A stretch of DNA of 64,000 bases, from NCBI RefSeq assembly GCF_000764305.2, contig NW_025934840.1:1-64000 (forward strand). The letters run 5' to 3'. Made by a program: the position numbers and the translations under genes. Below are positions 12,101 to 18,979 of the stretch, piece by piece; the stretch's first letter is position 1, and every line of letters begins with the position of its first letter. The notes beneath the pieces are model-generated. The model saw only the letters and a list, made by a program, of their open reading frames with translations. It searched no databases and had not been told where the DNA came from. The stretch comes from Hyalella azteca (lineage: Eukaryota; Arthropoda; Malacostraca; Amphipoda; Hyalellidae).

Positions 12101-15100
12101 AGTGGTAAACACAACCTTGGCCTGTTGGCCATTATTGAAGGCAATAAGTGCCCTTTTTAGCCATCCATTATGATCCATATACTGTTATTGTTAGTAGGCT
12201 AATTGCAACATAAAAAATAACACATCAAAAAGACAAAAAAGTTGAACAAATAAAAAAAATCAAATAAATAAAAAAAATCATGAAAAAATCAAAAAAATCA
12301 TTGATTTTTTATTTTTTTGATTTTTTTAAAAAAATAAAAAAAAATCGCCAACCCTGTTTTAAAGTGAGCTAAAACTCAAACAAGTAATCATTAAATCATT
12401 TCCGATGAGATACAAAAGGTTATAAGGTTAGATTTAACAAAAATAATCAGGTTCAAAGTTTCTGAACAAGACAGCAGCAATAACAAACCAGGCTTGCAGT
12501 ACCGTAAATCATTTTCAATGAGATAAAATAGGTTATACGGTTAGATTTAACAAAAATTATCAGATTCAAAGATCCAAATACGACAAAAGCAATAACATAC
12601 CTGGTTTGTATTCATCAGCGGATCCATCACTCTCGCTCAGCAAGACAATTCTCCGTCTCTTCGATGGCACTTGTGAACTTGAACCTTGCTTAGGACGTTT
12701 TTTGTTGGAATTTGGGCTCAAACTGTTGGTCAGGTTGCTGTCATCAATGTTTTCCTTGCTGCTGCTGTCTGAAATATATAAACATTTATAGCAATGAATG
12801 AACAATAGATAACATGAACAATAGATAACTACCACCAATGAACAATAGATAACTACCACCAGGAACCTTAGAAGAAGAAGAATTTGGGCTCAAGCTGTTG
12901 GTCAGGTTGCTGTCATCAATGTTTTCCTTGCTGCTGCTGTCTGAAATATATGGAAATTTATAGCAATGAATGAGCAATAGTTAATGAATATTGCTTCTTG
13001 AGACAATGTAGCTGGGATGATAATAAAAAATGGGATAATTTTTAGCGCATTTTCTCATTTATGGAAAAAAAGGTGCTATTGTGCTCATCATGTCCGTCTG
13101 TCAGTCCGTCCGTCCGTGACTTTGAGTTCTTGTGAATTTTAAGAAAATGCGCTCTCTGTCACTCACTGCAGTGAGTAGGTACTGAGTTATATTTTAATGT
13201 TCTCTCTAATATCACCGCAAAAAAAATTGTTTCTAAACGTGAAGCAACAAGAGAACATAAAATAATCAAAATTTTCTCCAATTGACAAAAAATTACTTGA
13301 AAGACTTACTTTCAGAACCTTCTGCTTGAGCCTCATCGTCGCTTCCTTCTCCCATTTCTTCCTAAACGTGAATATAGTGACTTGAAGCAACAAGAGAACA
13401 TAAAATAATCGAAATTTTCTCCAATTGACAAAAAATTACTTGAAAGACTTACTTTCAGAACCTTCTTCTTGAGCTTCATCATCACTTCCTTTTTAATTAA
13501 TACAAAAATTTACTTAATAAACTTACTTTCACCTTCTTCTTGAGCCTCATCATCGCTTTCTTCTTCCATTTCTTCATCCGAGGGCTCATGAGTGACCAAT
13601 AAGGCTTCCCGGTCCTCAATGTTCAGTTTGGCAGCTTCCTCTGCACTTGCTTTAGCTTTCTGCCATGCTCCATCTTTATAAGTTGGAACTCCAACTTTTA
13701 TGGGATCTCCAAAAGGCTTCAAAAAGCTGAAAAGTAAACAAATTTTCTTCTCTTACTAGCATCTCTTGAAAGAAAATGAAATGTAGCTGAAAATTAAACA
13801 AATTTATGTAATGTAGCATGTAGCAACCCTTTGGCATTAAGTAATGCCAAAGGGAAAAGTAAACAAATTAATGTAATGTAGCATGTAGCAACCCTTTGGT
13901 ATTAAGTAATGCCAAAGGGAAAAGTAAACAAATTTATGTAATGTAGCATGTAGCAACCCTTTGGCATTAAGTAATGCCAAAGGGTTAAGGACTAATTAGC
14001 AAATTTAAATTGTTTCAAGAGGCAAATTTTAACTCGAAAAGCCTCTACGGTTGAGCTTACCTGGCAAAATGTAATTGGCCTGGTAAGCTCAACTATAGAG
14101 GCTTTTTGAGTCTAAATTAGCCTCTTGAAACAATTTAAATTTGCTAATTAGTCCTTAACCATTTGGCAGAAATTGCCACACATTGTAACCTAAAATCTCA
14201 CTAGCATCTCCTGAAAGAAAATGAAATTGGCCTGGTAAGCTCAACTATAGAGGCGCTTTGCGTCAAAATTGAACTCTTGAAACAATTTATGTTTTCTAAT
14301 TAGTCCTTAACCTTTTGACAGCAAATTGCCACACATCGTAACTTAAAATTTCACTAGCATCTCTTGAAAGAAAACAAAATCGGCCAGCTAAGCTCAACTA
14401 TAGAGGCGCTTTGAGTCAAAATTGGTTTCTTGAAACAATTTAAATCTGCTAATTAAGCTTTAATCCTTTAGCAGCAAATTGCCACACATGGCAACTAAAA
14501 ATCTCACTAGCATCTCTTGATAGAAAATTAAATTGGCCAGCTAAGCTGAACCATAGAGGCTTTTGGAGTCAAAATTGGTTTCTTGAAACAATTTAAGTTT
14601 GCTATAATGGCTTTAACCCTTTGGCAGCAAATTGCCACAGATGATAACACTTCCCCACCAGTTTGTGTTTGAAGCAAAATTATCATTATCAATCATCTGC
14701 ATATCATGTCATGCATGACATCATATACAAAAAAGCTCAAGAATTAAAATAGGAGCACGTAAAGAAAAATTGTGGTTCAGTCTCTGAAATTTATGCTCTT
14801 AATCATATTATAAAAGTAGCAATATATCTTCAATTCTAATCAGTAGCTTAATAATATTTACATAATCATCTTGAACTTAGATAGTTTCTCATAAAATATG
14901 CAGGTTAATTTTTTATAATGTCAATCTTTCAACTGTAGTGACCATAATTGATTGATTCATCAACTGCAATCTAAGCTTTAAATATATGAAATTTTTATGA
15001 ATGCCCATGGATATAAATATCTTAGAATTGCTCATACTTTCATGCAAAAGCCTCAGAACTGTGATATACTTAGCTGGCCTAACCACCTTAGAGATAATTC

Positions 15101-17083
15101 ACTATTGGGAAGCTATAAGACCTAAGATCTGGCACACAATGCTGCATGAGTGACTGCATAGTTGCATTCTATCTAGAAAAAGCAGAAATGCAGCAAAAGT
15201 ATCATCAACTTCTTTTCACATTCACTAGACTATATTTTAGTAAATTAGCCATCACTTAACATTCTTGGCCTATGCACTTAGTTTCAAGCTTCTAAGATCA
15301 TACGAGTATAAATTTTGGAGTGCTCAATGGTGTAAAATTAACAAATGATATTATATCAACATACTACATGGGGATGATTTTTACAAAGAAAAATTCACAA
15401 GACTACTAAGTTTGTAGTCTTGGTGGCAAAGCAGAGACTATTTTTACTCTCCCTCAAGTTCATTTTTGAGTCCTATAAGTAGACCAGTAAATTATCATGG
15501 ATACCAGCATTATCATACAATATACATTAATTGGGTTGAATCTTTGGACGAGGAAATTGAAAATGAACTGATTCTAAAAAAATCTGTGGTTTACCACTAT
15601 GCATTACAAATGCACAATAAACTACATACTAGTTATAACAAATTTTCATTCATACTATTGGGATTTTCCATTATGCCAACTGACCTCTCTCTCACCCAGC
15701 CACGACTAGGAGGATCTTCAAAGAACTGCAAGTGCACGGCATTCTTGCGGGAAAATGAACCTCCAGAGGGAGGCTTGCAAACCAAGCCTGGCCACCATGG
15801 ATGTCCTTCCAATTTTCCCCACACCAATGTGAATTCAGTGACCTCTGCACAGAAAATCTGAATTAAATCAAGATAGCAGACATGCTATCTGTTCTATTGC
15901 ATTTTATAACGCCTCTTTTTTTGGTACTGTCAAGCCTCAATACCCTGGAGACTGATTATCAAAACATTGCTATTTACATGTAGCCACTTTACCCACTTAT
16001 GTGTTGCATAAGTGCTGCTATGAAGACTTAACTCTAGTGGTGGTAGCCTATTATCAAAACATTTTTGCAGTAAGCTACGTACAAGAATTTGTGCATAACT
16101 GTACGCCTGCTCAAAGGTGTAGTAAGCAGAACCAGAATTAAGTACAAGTTTGGAGTGTCTGCTGAAGCAATATTAAAATATTGATTTACCAGAAACAAGT
16201 TGAATTGTAATAGAGTTTTGTCAATAATTTGACATAGGTAAACTCATAAAATTTTCTATATTCTAGGTCTCTCTAAAAAGTGTTCTAATTATGAATGGGA
16301 ATATTGCAATTTTTTGCCTCAATTTGAAACATGAATTTTATTTGAAACATATTTGAAATATTTCCTCAAATCTTACAATATTTTCTTAACATGAATTTTA
16401 TTTGAAACATATTTAAAATATTTTCTAAATTTTATGATTGCAAAATCATCCAAATTCTTTAGGTTTTTGCTTTATAATTTATAGGAATGTCAATTTTCTC
16501 CAAAGCTGCAGGCTAGGCAATTTCCCACATTCACATTGGCAATCTCAACAATAGATACCTACCTACTGATAGTGATGGCTCACTAAATGTCAAACTCATG
16601 GGTCTGTCTCATGCCATGGCTCCCTAAGTAATCACACTACCTAAATGCTGACAAGGTTACAGACTGCCAGCCTGACTCCAAGTCCAAAAACTAAAAGTAA
16701 TTGAAAAAGCCTCCGTAAATCCTCATATATTTAATTTCACCGAGCTGACAATTCTCTGGTTGAGTCTTAAGCACTTTGAGGATTGTAAATTTGTAACTAA
16801 TGCACATATAGTCAGCTAGACTGAGCTAGTGATATATATAAACCCTGAAGGCTATAGCCTATACCCACTATCATACCCAGCTAGCCTACCATTATTGATA
16901 ATTTGATACCGGGTATTTCAACAAATTATAGAAAAATAGGCAAACAACTGATTATTTATTAGCGTAAATAAAACTCAATTACTTACCAACTCCTTTCAAC
17001 TTGATAGTTTTCACAACTTCTTTTATTGGAGTTGCAGATTGCGAACGATTGAAAAAGTTGAGGAGTGACGATTGCTTCGCCAT
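81..17083 (-). CDS. MSH6: MSH6, DNA mismatch repair protein (5' half of gene, nine coding exons)
   Basis: MSH6 pairs with MSH2 as MutS-alpha, which recognises mismatches and small loops in the nucleus. Exons on the minus strand, in transcript order, are 17083-16987, 15844-15685, 13726-13527, 12768-12601, 7850-7735, 5485-5174, 3621-3469, 2637-2503 and 1226-1091. All phases join and give about 492 codons. Domains in order are a PIP box (QSSLLNFF), a PWWP domain (residues about 38-90), an acidic Ser-rich linker with basic patches, a Thr-Pro repeat, then the start of MutS domain I with the mismatch-reading GKFYEFF motif. The rest of the connector, lever and ATPase domains must lie left of position 1. 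The linker is short on the basic KRKR and TWYHE stretches seen in human MSH6. Introns carry many tandem copies of exon ends and several transposons. Identity rests on the co-linear PIP, PWWP and MutS I motifs and is secure. Confidence 0.95.
560..985 (-). repeat. Donor-side copies of MSH6 exon 9 end
   Basis: About 901-980 repeats the last 22 codons of exon 9 ([18 protein letters not shown]) with its GTAAGA donor. About 563-600 repeats only the last few codons plus GTAAGG. The interval between them is AT-rich with (ATT)n runs at 600-715. Positions 150-560 hold two copies of a roughly 145-bp AT-rich intronic unit and nothing else recognisable. Confidence 0.8.
1091..1226 (-). CDS. MSH6: MSH6 exon 9 (MutS domain I, HSGFPE)
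   Basis: The exon encodes [20 protein letters not shown] then [20 protein letters not shown], highly conserved MutS I sequence. It ends in phase 1 at GTAAGA. It is the only complete version among five copies of its 5' part. The partially similar segment at 81-142 ([13 protein letters not shown]) is the next exon's beginning. Confidence 0.94.
1309..1867 (-). repeat. Four tandem partial copies of MSH6 exon 9 with acceptor
   Basis: The period is about 160 bp. Each copy (about 1309-1386, 1469-1546, 1629-1706, 1789-1867) has a GTACAG or GTGCAG acceptor, then the first 26 codons of exon 9 up to GYK, then AAG|GTTTTT in place of the rest of the exon. Each could behave as a 78-bp phase-0 mini-exon, but inclusion would duplicate part of domain I. 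Confidence 0.9.
2229..2406 (+). mobile_element. MITE family 1, copy 1
   Basis: The element has subterminal inverted repeats AGCGCATTTTCTC / GAGAAAATGCGCT, the palindrome ACTCACTGCAGTGAGT, and an internal (GGAC)n microsatellite. It inserted in the MSH6 intron between exons 8 and 9. No coding capacity is visible. Other copies are at 4728, 6434, 9003, 13038, 24610, 39731 and 48856. Confidence 0.85.
2503..2637 (-). CDS. MSH6: MSH6 exon 8 (MutS domain I, Phe-x-Glu motif)
   Basis: Forty-five codons, phase 0 at both ends, contain [21 protein letters not shown] then [17 protein letters not shown]. The Phe-Tyr-Glu within GKFYEFF is the mismatch-stacking and hydrogen-bonding motif that only MSH6-type eukaryotic MutS proteins keep. 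It is intact here, so the gene looks functional. Confidence 0.96.
2640..3468 (-). repeat. MSH6 intron 7 with acceptor-region and exon 7-end copies
   Basis: Next to exon 8, 2641-2780 repeats the acceptor-proximal sequence (CATCAATTCATTGC plus an A-run) twice. 2780-3080 holds two about 185-bp copies (TCAGTAATTAAGATTTG). 3190-3440 holds two about 175-bp copies, one of which contains the 3' end of exon 7 at 3286-3350. There is no separate gene here. Confidence 0.7.
3469..3621 (-). CDS. MSH6: MSH6 exon 7 (entry to MutS core)
   Basis: The exon encodes [21 protein letters not shown] then [15 protein letters not shown]. This is the conserved segment that precedes MutS domain I (vertebrate RRRPDHPDFD...LYVPEDFLN-CTP). 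It is phase 0 at both ends, with a CTTGTAG acceptor and a GTAAGA donor. Copies of its 3' end (3286-3350) and of its 5' end (about 3720-3765 and 3865-3910) lie in the flanking introns. Confidence 0.93.
3700..5160 (-). repeat. MSH6 intron 6 tandem arrays
   Basis: 3700-3920 carries two partial copies of the exon 7 beginning with its acceptor (minus-strand GGTTGCAGACCCGGAAAGTA). 4240-5150 carries four about 150- to 190-bp copies of a unit (TTAGTCTATAGTAATCAATG) whose end resembles the exon 6 donor (GAGGT). MITE family 1 copy 2 interrupts the last unit. Confidence 0.75.
4728..4892 (+). mobile_element. MITE family 1, copy 2
   Basis: Same ends, palindrome and (GGAC)n/(AGAC)n core as the other copies. 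It is inserted within the MSH6 intron 6 repeat array, so it arrived after the array began to expand. Confidence 0.85.
5174..5485 (-). CDS. MSH6: MSH6 exon 6 (Thr-Pro repeat linker)
   Basis: The frame that fits both splice sites (phase 0 in and out, 104 codons) starts [12 protein letters not shown] and ends [11 protein letters not shown]. Between them is a coding minisatellite of [14 protein letters not shown] units, basic and proline-rich, that drifts into [12 protein letters not shown]. It would make an extended, phosphorylatable tether between the PWWP and MutS core. Because the units are multiples of three, other minus frames are also open and are not coding. Confidence 0.83.
5486..7112 (-). 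repeat. MSH6 intron 5, distal part
   Basis: 5660-5880 contains three about 70-bp repeats (ACATGTAAGACTAGTAGACA and variants). 6000-6130 is AT-rich. 6434-6576 is a MITE family 1 copy. 6830-7110 holds two about 125-bp copies of a unit with GAAGCATGATAAACAATTGA. I see no gene. Confidence 0.65.
6434..6576 (+). mobile_element. MITE family 1, copy 3
   Basis: A shorter copy with the same GAGAAAATGCGCTAAAAA terminus and a reduced (GGAC)n tract. Confidence 0.83.
7113..7730 (-). repeat. Tandem copies of MSH6 exon 5 3' end plus donor
   Basis: Four partial copies, at about 7113-7180, 7247-7293, 7419-7470 and 7553-7620, read in minus-strand sense as [17 protein letters not shown] followed by GTCAGC or a similar donor. 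They differ by point changes and are separated by a short intronic stretch (ATAGAATAATAGTTAA). They lie directly downstream of the real exon. Confidence 0.88.
7735..7850 (-). CDS. MSH6: MSH6 exon 5 (SSGV acidic linker)
   Basis: The exon encodes [18 protein letters not shown] and ends PSPSPVK, co-linear with the EEGSSDEISSGVGDSE...SPVK block of human MSH6. It joins in frame (phase 1 in, phase 0 out; acceptor TATTTCAG). It is surrounded by arrays of partial copies: its 3' end plus donor repeats at 7113-7620, and its acceptor region repeats at about 7920-8870. Confidence 0.88.
7858..8890 (-). repeat. Array of duplicated exon 5 acceptor regions
   Basis: About ten units of 60-115 bp each contain minus-strand GTTGCATATTTCAG or a close variant. 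This is the exact pyrimidine tract and AG that precedes exon 5. The longer units add GAATTGAATGGCGGTCTTGG. The array is a chain of potential decoy 3' splice sites immediately upstream of the true acceptor. Confidence 0.85.
8974..9346. mobile_element. Tc1/mariner-type MITE with nested MITE
   Basis: Terminal inverted repeats GTGGGTGCAAAAAGTAT / ATACTTTTTGCACCCAC lie beside TA dinucleotides, as expected for Tc1/mariner non-autonomous elements. No transposase is encoded. A MITE family 1 copy (9003-9157) is nested inside, giving a relative insertion order. Confidence 0.8.
9003..9157 (+). mobile_element. MITE family 1, copy 4
   Basis: The standard family ends and palindrome are present, with the (GGAC)n tract shortened. 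It is nested in the Tc1/mariner-type MITE. Confidence 0.83.
9347..10690. other. MSH6 intron 4, unannotated
   Basis: AT-rich intron sequence. Beyond scattered short repeats (for example TTTGATACCTGTATG-like motifs near 10030-10140) I see nothing coding or structured here. Confidence 0.5.
10727..10866. repeat. Inverted repeat in MSH6 intron 4
   Basis: TAAAACTCAAACAAGTAAAC near 10733 returns inverted as GTTTACTTGTTTGAGTTTTA at the right end, with TATAACCTTAC-type sequence pairing in the middle. A direct copy of the left arm recurs at 12360-12440, on the other side of the hAT-like element. Confidence 0.75.
11424..12040. repeat. Inverted duplication of the mariner 3' end
   Basis: About 115 bp at 11424-11545 returns inverted at 11925-12040, both containing CATAACATACCATTTA and the last codons of the transposase (LQQC-AAN-PH-PDIV-KT). 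The arrangement suggests two head-to-head copies with a deletion between, or a fold-back rearrangement. Confidence 0.82.
11468..12000 (-). pseudogene. Tc1/mariner-type transposase, C-terminal part
   Basis: The C-terminal catalytic half of a DDE transposase of the IS630/Tc1/mariner superfamily. [11 protein letters not shown] contains the second catalytic Asp, and [17 protein letters not shown] contains the third acidic position. It ends CKT then a stop, as in many arthropod copies. The N-terminal half (DNA-binding helix-turn-helix, first Asp) is missing. The first about 30 residues of the open frame read through an inverted copy of the element's own 3' end, so it is non-functional. Confidence 0.85.
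12360..12600 (-). repeat. Tandem intronic repeats by MSH6 exon 4 donor
   Basis: Two or more about 110-bp units (GGTTATAAGGTTAGATTTAAC, CAAGACAGCAGCAATA) end in CAAACCAGG, resembling the exon 4 donor context. This is again a repeat derived from a splice-junction neighbourhood. Confidence 0.7.
12601..12768 (-). CDS. MSH6: MSH6 exon 4 (basic/NLS-like linker)
   Basis: The exon encodes a Ser/Asn-rich stretch, then [21 protein letters not shown]. This matches the KRRR-x-SESESD-x-GSD-EFKP linker block of vertebrate MSH6 and probably acts as a nuclear localisation signal. It is phase 1 in and out, and the donor reads GTATGT. A truncated copy of its 5' half with its own acceptor sits just upstream at 12866-12940, so which acceptor is used is uncertain. 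Confidence 0.85.
12866..12940 (-). pseudogene. Duplicated 5' part of MSH6 exon 4
   Basis: An almost identical copy of the first about 22 codons of exon 4 ([15 protein letters not shown]) is preceded by the same TATTTCAG acceptor. After that it diverges into a Ser run and a weak GTTCCT donor, so it may be a decoy or alternative exon rather than a constitutive one. It is one of several copies in this gene that span a splice junction. Confidence 0.75.
13038..13196 (-). mobile_element. MITE family 1, copy 5
   Basis: Inverted orientation relative to copies 1-4. It begins TTTTTAGCGCATTTTCTCAT and has (GTCC)n. It lies between MSH6 exon 4 and the exon 3 copies. Confidence 0.85.
13305..13500 (-). repeat. 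Two extra copies of MSH6 exon 3 3' end with donor
   Basis: Minus-strand copies read [12 protein letters not shown] and [17 protein letters not shown], each followed by GTAAGT. The intervening about 70 bp (CAAGAGAACATAAAATAATC) is also duplicated, so the unit spans exon end, donor and early intron. Confidence 0.87.
13527..13726 (-). CDS. MSH6: MSH6 exon 3 (PWWP end, acidic linker)
   Basis: The first residues (SFLKPFG) finish the PWWP-associated strand seen as RLLKPY in vertebrates. An Ala/Lys-rich helix ([12 protein letters not shown]) and a strongly acidic tail ([16 protein letters not shown]) follow. The exon enters in phase 2 and leaves in phase 1 at GTAAGT. Two further partial copies of its 3' end, each with the same donor, lie downstream at about 13444-13490 and 13311-13372. 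Confidence 0.88.
13740..13990 (-). repeat. Tandem units at MSH6 exon 3 acceptor
   Basis: Three about 62-bp units contain TGTAGCATGTAGCAACC and AAAAGTAAACAAATT. The latter is the pyrimidine tract and acceptor context of exon 3 read on the plus strand. Each unit also has a small hairpin (CCCTTTGGCATTA / TAATGCCAAAGGG). Confidence 0.8.
13983..14162. repeat. Large imperfect palindrome in MSH6 intron 2
   Basis: GGACTAATTAGCAAATTTAA near the left returns as TTAAATTTGCTAATTAGTCC near the right, with arms of about 80 bp around a centre near 14070 (ACCTGGCAAA / GGCCTGGT). Three direct repeats of the right arm (about 120 bp) follow to about 14640, all including CTAGCATCTC-type sequence. Confidence 0.85.
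14640..15684. other. MSH6 intron 2, unannotated
   Basis: AT-rich sequence with no convincing coding potential, repeat or RNA. The small open frame near 15466-15861 on the plus strand is antisense to exon 2. Confidence 0.5.
15685..15844 (-). CDS. MSH6: MSH6 exon 2 (PWWP domain)
   Basis: The exon encodes [15 protein letters not shown] followed by [14 protein letters not shown]. These are the PWWP signature and the downstream beta strand and tryptophan of the MSH6 chromatin-reader module, which binds H3K36-methylated nucleosomes. It runs from a TGCAG acceptor to a GTCAGT donor (phase 1 in, phase 2 out). The short open frame continuing past the donor into a stop is intron read-through. Confidence 0.94.
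15845..16986. other. MSH6 intron 1
   Basis: Unique AT-rich intron with a short direct repeat near 16330-16420 (ATGAATTTTATTTGAAACAT twice). I see nothing else. Confidence 0.5.
16987..17083 (-). CDS. MSH6: MSH6 exon 1 (start codon, PIP box)
   Basis: The exon begins [15 protein letters not shown], a PCNA-interacting peptide (Q-x-x-L-x-x-F-F) at the extreme N-terminus as in other MSH6 proteins. PCNA binding delivers MutS-alpha to replication forks. The exon ends in phase 1 at a consensus GTAAGT donor, and its last G joins the next exon to form a Glu codon. Confidence 0.93.
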
Positions 17084-17469
17084 TACTGTATTATTATTAC
17101 ACAGCAAAGACGTTTGTTTACATCCGACGAGATGCAAGTCCCAGCAGCAGAGCGCAAAACTCAGACGTGCTACGGAATTCGCGCCGAGTTCCCGAATGCA
17201 CGTTTTTCACTGCATGCACATAAAAATTACCTCAGATCCAGCGTTCTTTATCACTGCTCAATCAAACTTTAGAAAATTGTAATGGCATAGAATCATGCAT
17301 ACGTTAGAAAATTGTAATGACATATAATCATGTTCCTTGGAATCACATATATCCCTTACAAATTCCTAATTATGAAAAGAAATAAATCAATGGCCAGCGG
17401 TAGTACATAAATATGAGTTACATGAGACATTGGCCCAAGTCAGTCCCTACATATATTTAAAACGTGAAT

Positions 17470-17760
17470 ATATTGGTCGACGCGATGGATTGAAATGCAG
17501 CCACTAGTGGATATAAATGCTCAAACAATAGCGCAAGCGTTCCGTGGAGCATGGGTATCACGTTTTGGCGTGCCATTGCATGTGATAATCGATGGAGGTG
17601 CACAATTCAAATCGGAAATCTTCCTGGAAATGTAAAAAATTGTGGATTTTAATAGGTTGCGCAATACAAATTATAATCTGTAAATGAACGGCTTAATTGA
17701 AGAAGCACGTAGAACTATCAAAGCAGCAATTATAACATAACATAGTGATGTCGGCGCTGA
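17470..17760 (+). pseudogene. Ty3/gypsy-type integrase fragment
   Basis: A retroelement integrase core is visible: RFGVPLHVIIDGGAQFKSE matches the conserved RFGVP-x-x-x-x-x-D-x-G-x-x-F second-Asp region, followed after a stop by NGLIEEARRTIKAA, which matches the NG-x-x-E (catalytic Glu) region. Stops interrupt the frame and no LTR, protease or RT is nearby. It is a decayed intergenic fragment. Confidence 0.82.
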
Positions 17761-18976
17761 AGATTAGGCCCTGATGTGGCCTGTCGCCGATTCTTGTGCT
17801 TTTCATGACTTGTCCAAAGGAGATCTAAAAAGAGGTCCTTCGATCGGATCTTTTCCAAATTGACGATAGTTTGAAAGATCTAATACATATCCACTGGGTT
17901 CGATATGATGCTAGGTATTTCAAGTCTGAACATATATTTCTCCATAGCTTTATCTAGTCTGTTCTTGAACGCGTTTATACCCGGAACGTCAATGATGTAA
18001 TCGGGGAGGCTGTTCCACATGTAAGTGATTCGAAGCTAGAAGAAACGTTGTCGCGTGGATGAGTTGCAACGCAATATTTTAGTTTATAGCCGTAGCACCT
18101 GGTGTTGGTTTTTGTTTCAAATTCTAGTAATCCTTCTGGGACCTTGCATAAACCATGAGTAAACTTGTATAGTACCTTAATGAGGTCCCCATGCAGACGT
18201 TAACAGAGGCTTGGAACTTCAAAATCATTTGGAACTTCCACTTGGAACTTCAAGTGGAAGCTTCAAAATCATTCTACATAGGACTTGCTCTTCAAGCCTG
18301 GAATTATCCTTGTTGCACGTTTTTTAACAATGTTTTTCAAATTTTTGCCCTTTCCAAGTTTCGGTGATCACAATGCGTTTCCCAACTCCCGGTTCGGGCG
18401 CACGACAGCAACTAACAGCAGCTTCATCGCTTTTTCATCTAGGAACTCGTAAAAGCGTCTGATAAGTCCAAGAAGTTTGTTGGATTTATTAGCTTGCGTT
18501 TCAATAAGCTTAGAAAATTTCAGCTTATCGTCGACATGAACTCCTAAATCTTTTTCCACACTAGACTTTTCAATCGTTACTTTCTCATTGCAACCTTGTC
18601 ATCTCATAGTGTAATCATGGTGTTCATTGTTCTTCCCGAGGTAAAAGGGTGCGCAGCCGTAAACCAGCAAATTAACTCTGAAATCAGCCCTGGAGCCAAC
18701 ATCAACCTTTATAAATGCTATAGATATTGTCATCCTGGCACCTTAGCAGCTGTACTCAATTGATCCATCTCACCACATGAACTTTAAACCAACAATGATC
18801 CAGCTATCAAGCTGCTACTTCACATAATTAACGTTCAGCAGCCCTGTAGCAGGATGGCGCACGGAGAGGCGTATGAAAGAAATGCTGCTATTGGGCAATG
18901 CTGGCCTCTCGCATACATCCCAAGTACAAGAATCGGCGCTTAGACCACATCAAGCCGATTCTTCAACGCCGACATT
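17744..18976. repeat. About 60-bp inverted repeat flanking the LINE fragment
   Basis: CATAGTGATGTCGGCG at 17742-17757 returns inverted as CGCCGACATTACTATG near 18960-18978. Each arm contains CGCCGATTCTTG and TGATGTGG. The arms lie on either side of the LINE fragment, so this is either a two-ended rearrangement or two oppositely oriented insertions of one repeat. Confidence 0.7.
17770..18610 (-). pseudogene. Non-LTR retrotransposon RT fragment
   Basis: The minus strand encodes EKDLGVHVDDKLKFSKLIE, then NKLLGLIRRFYEFLDEKAM, the post-catalytic thumb region typical of LINE reverse transcriptases. Decayed sequence continues to a 3' end with a degenerate PATGATA-like motif. Frames are broken. A related terminal segment occurs at 38148-38260. 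Confidence 0.75.
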
Positions 18977-18979
18977 ACT

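Larger units (their letters stand above)
10934..12356. mobile_element. hAT-like element with 8-bp TSD, containing mariner remnants
   Basis: Terminal inverted repeats CAGGGTTGGC / GCCAACCCTG are flanked by identical 8-bp duplications TTTTAAAG at 10926-10933 and 12357-12364, the hallmark of hAT transposition. The subterminal zones are A/T simple sequence (GATT/AATC). It encodes no hAT transposase. Its 1.4-kb interior instead carries a broken mariner-like transposase with an inverted duplicate. Confidence 0.88.
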
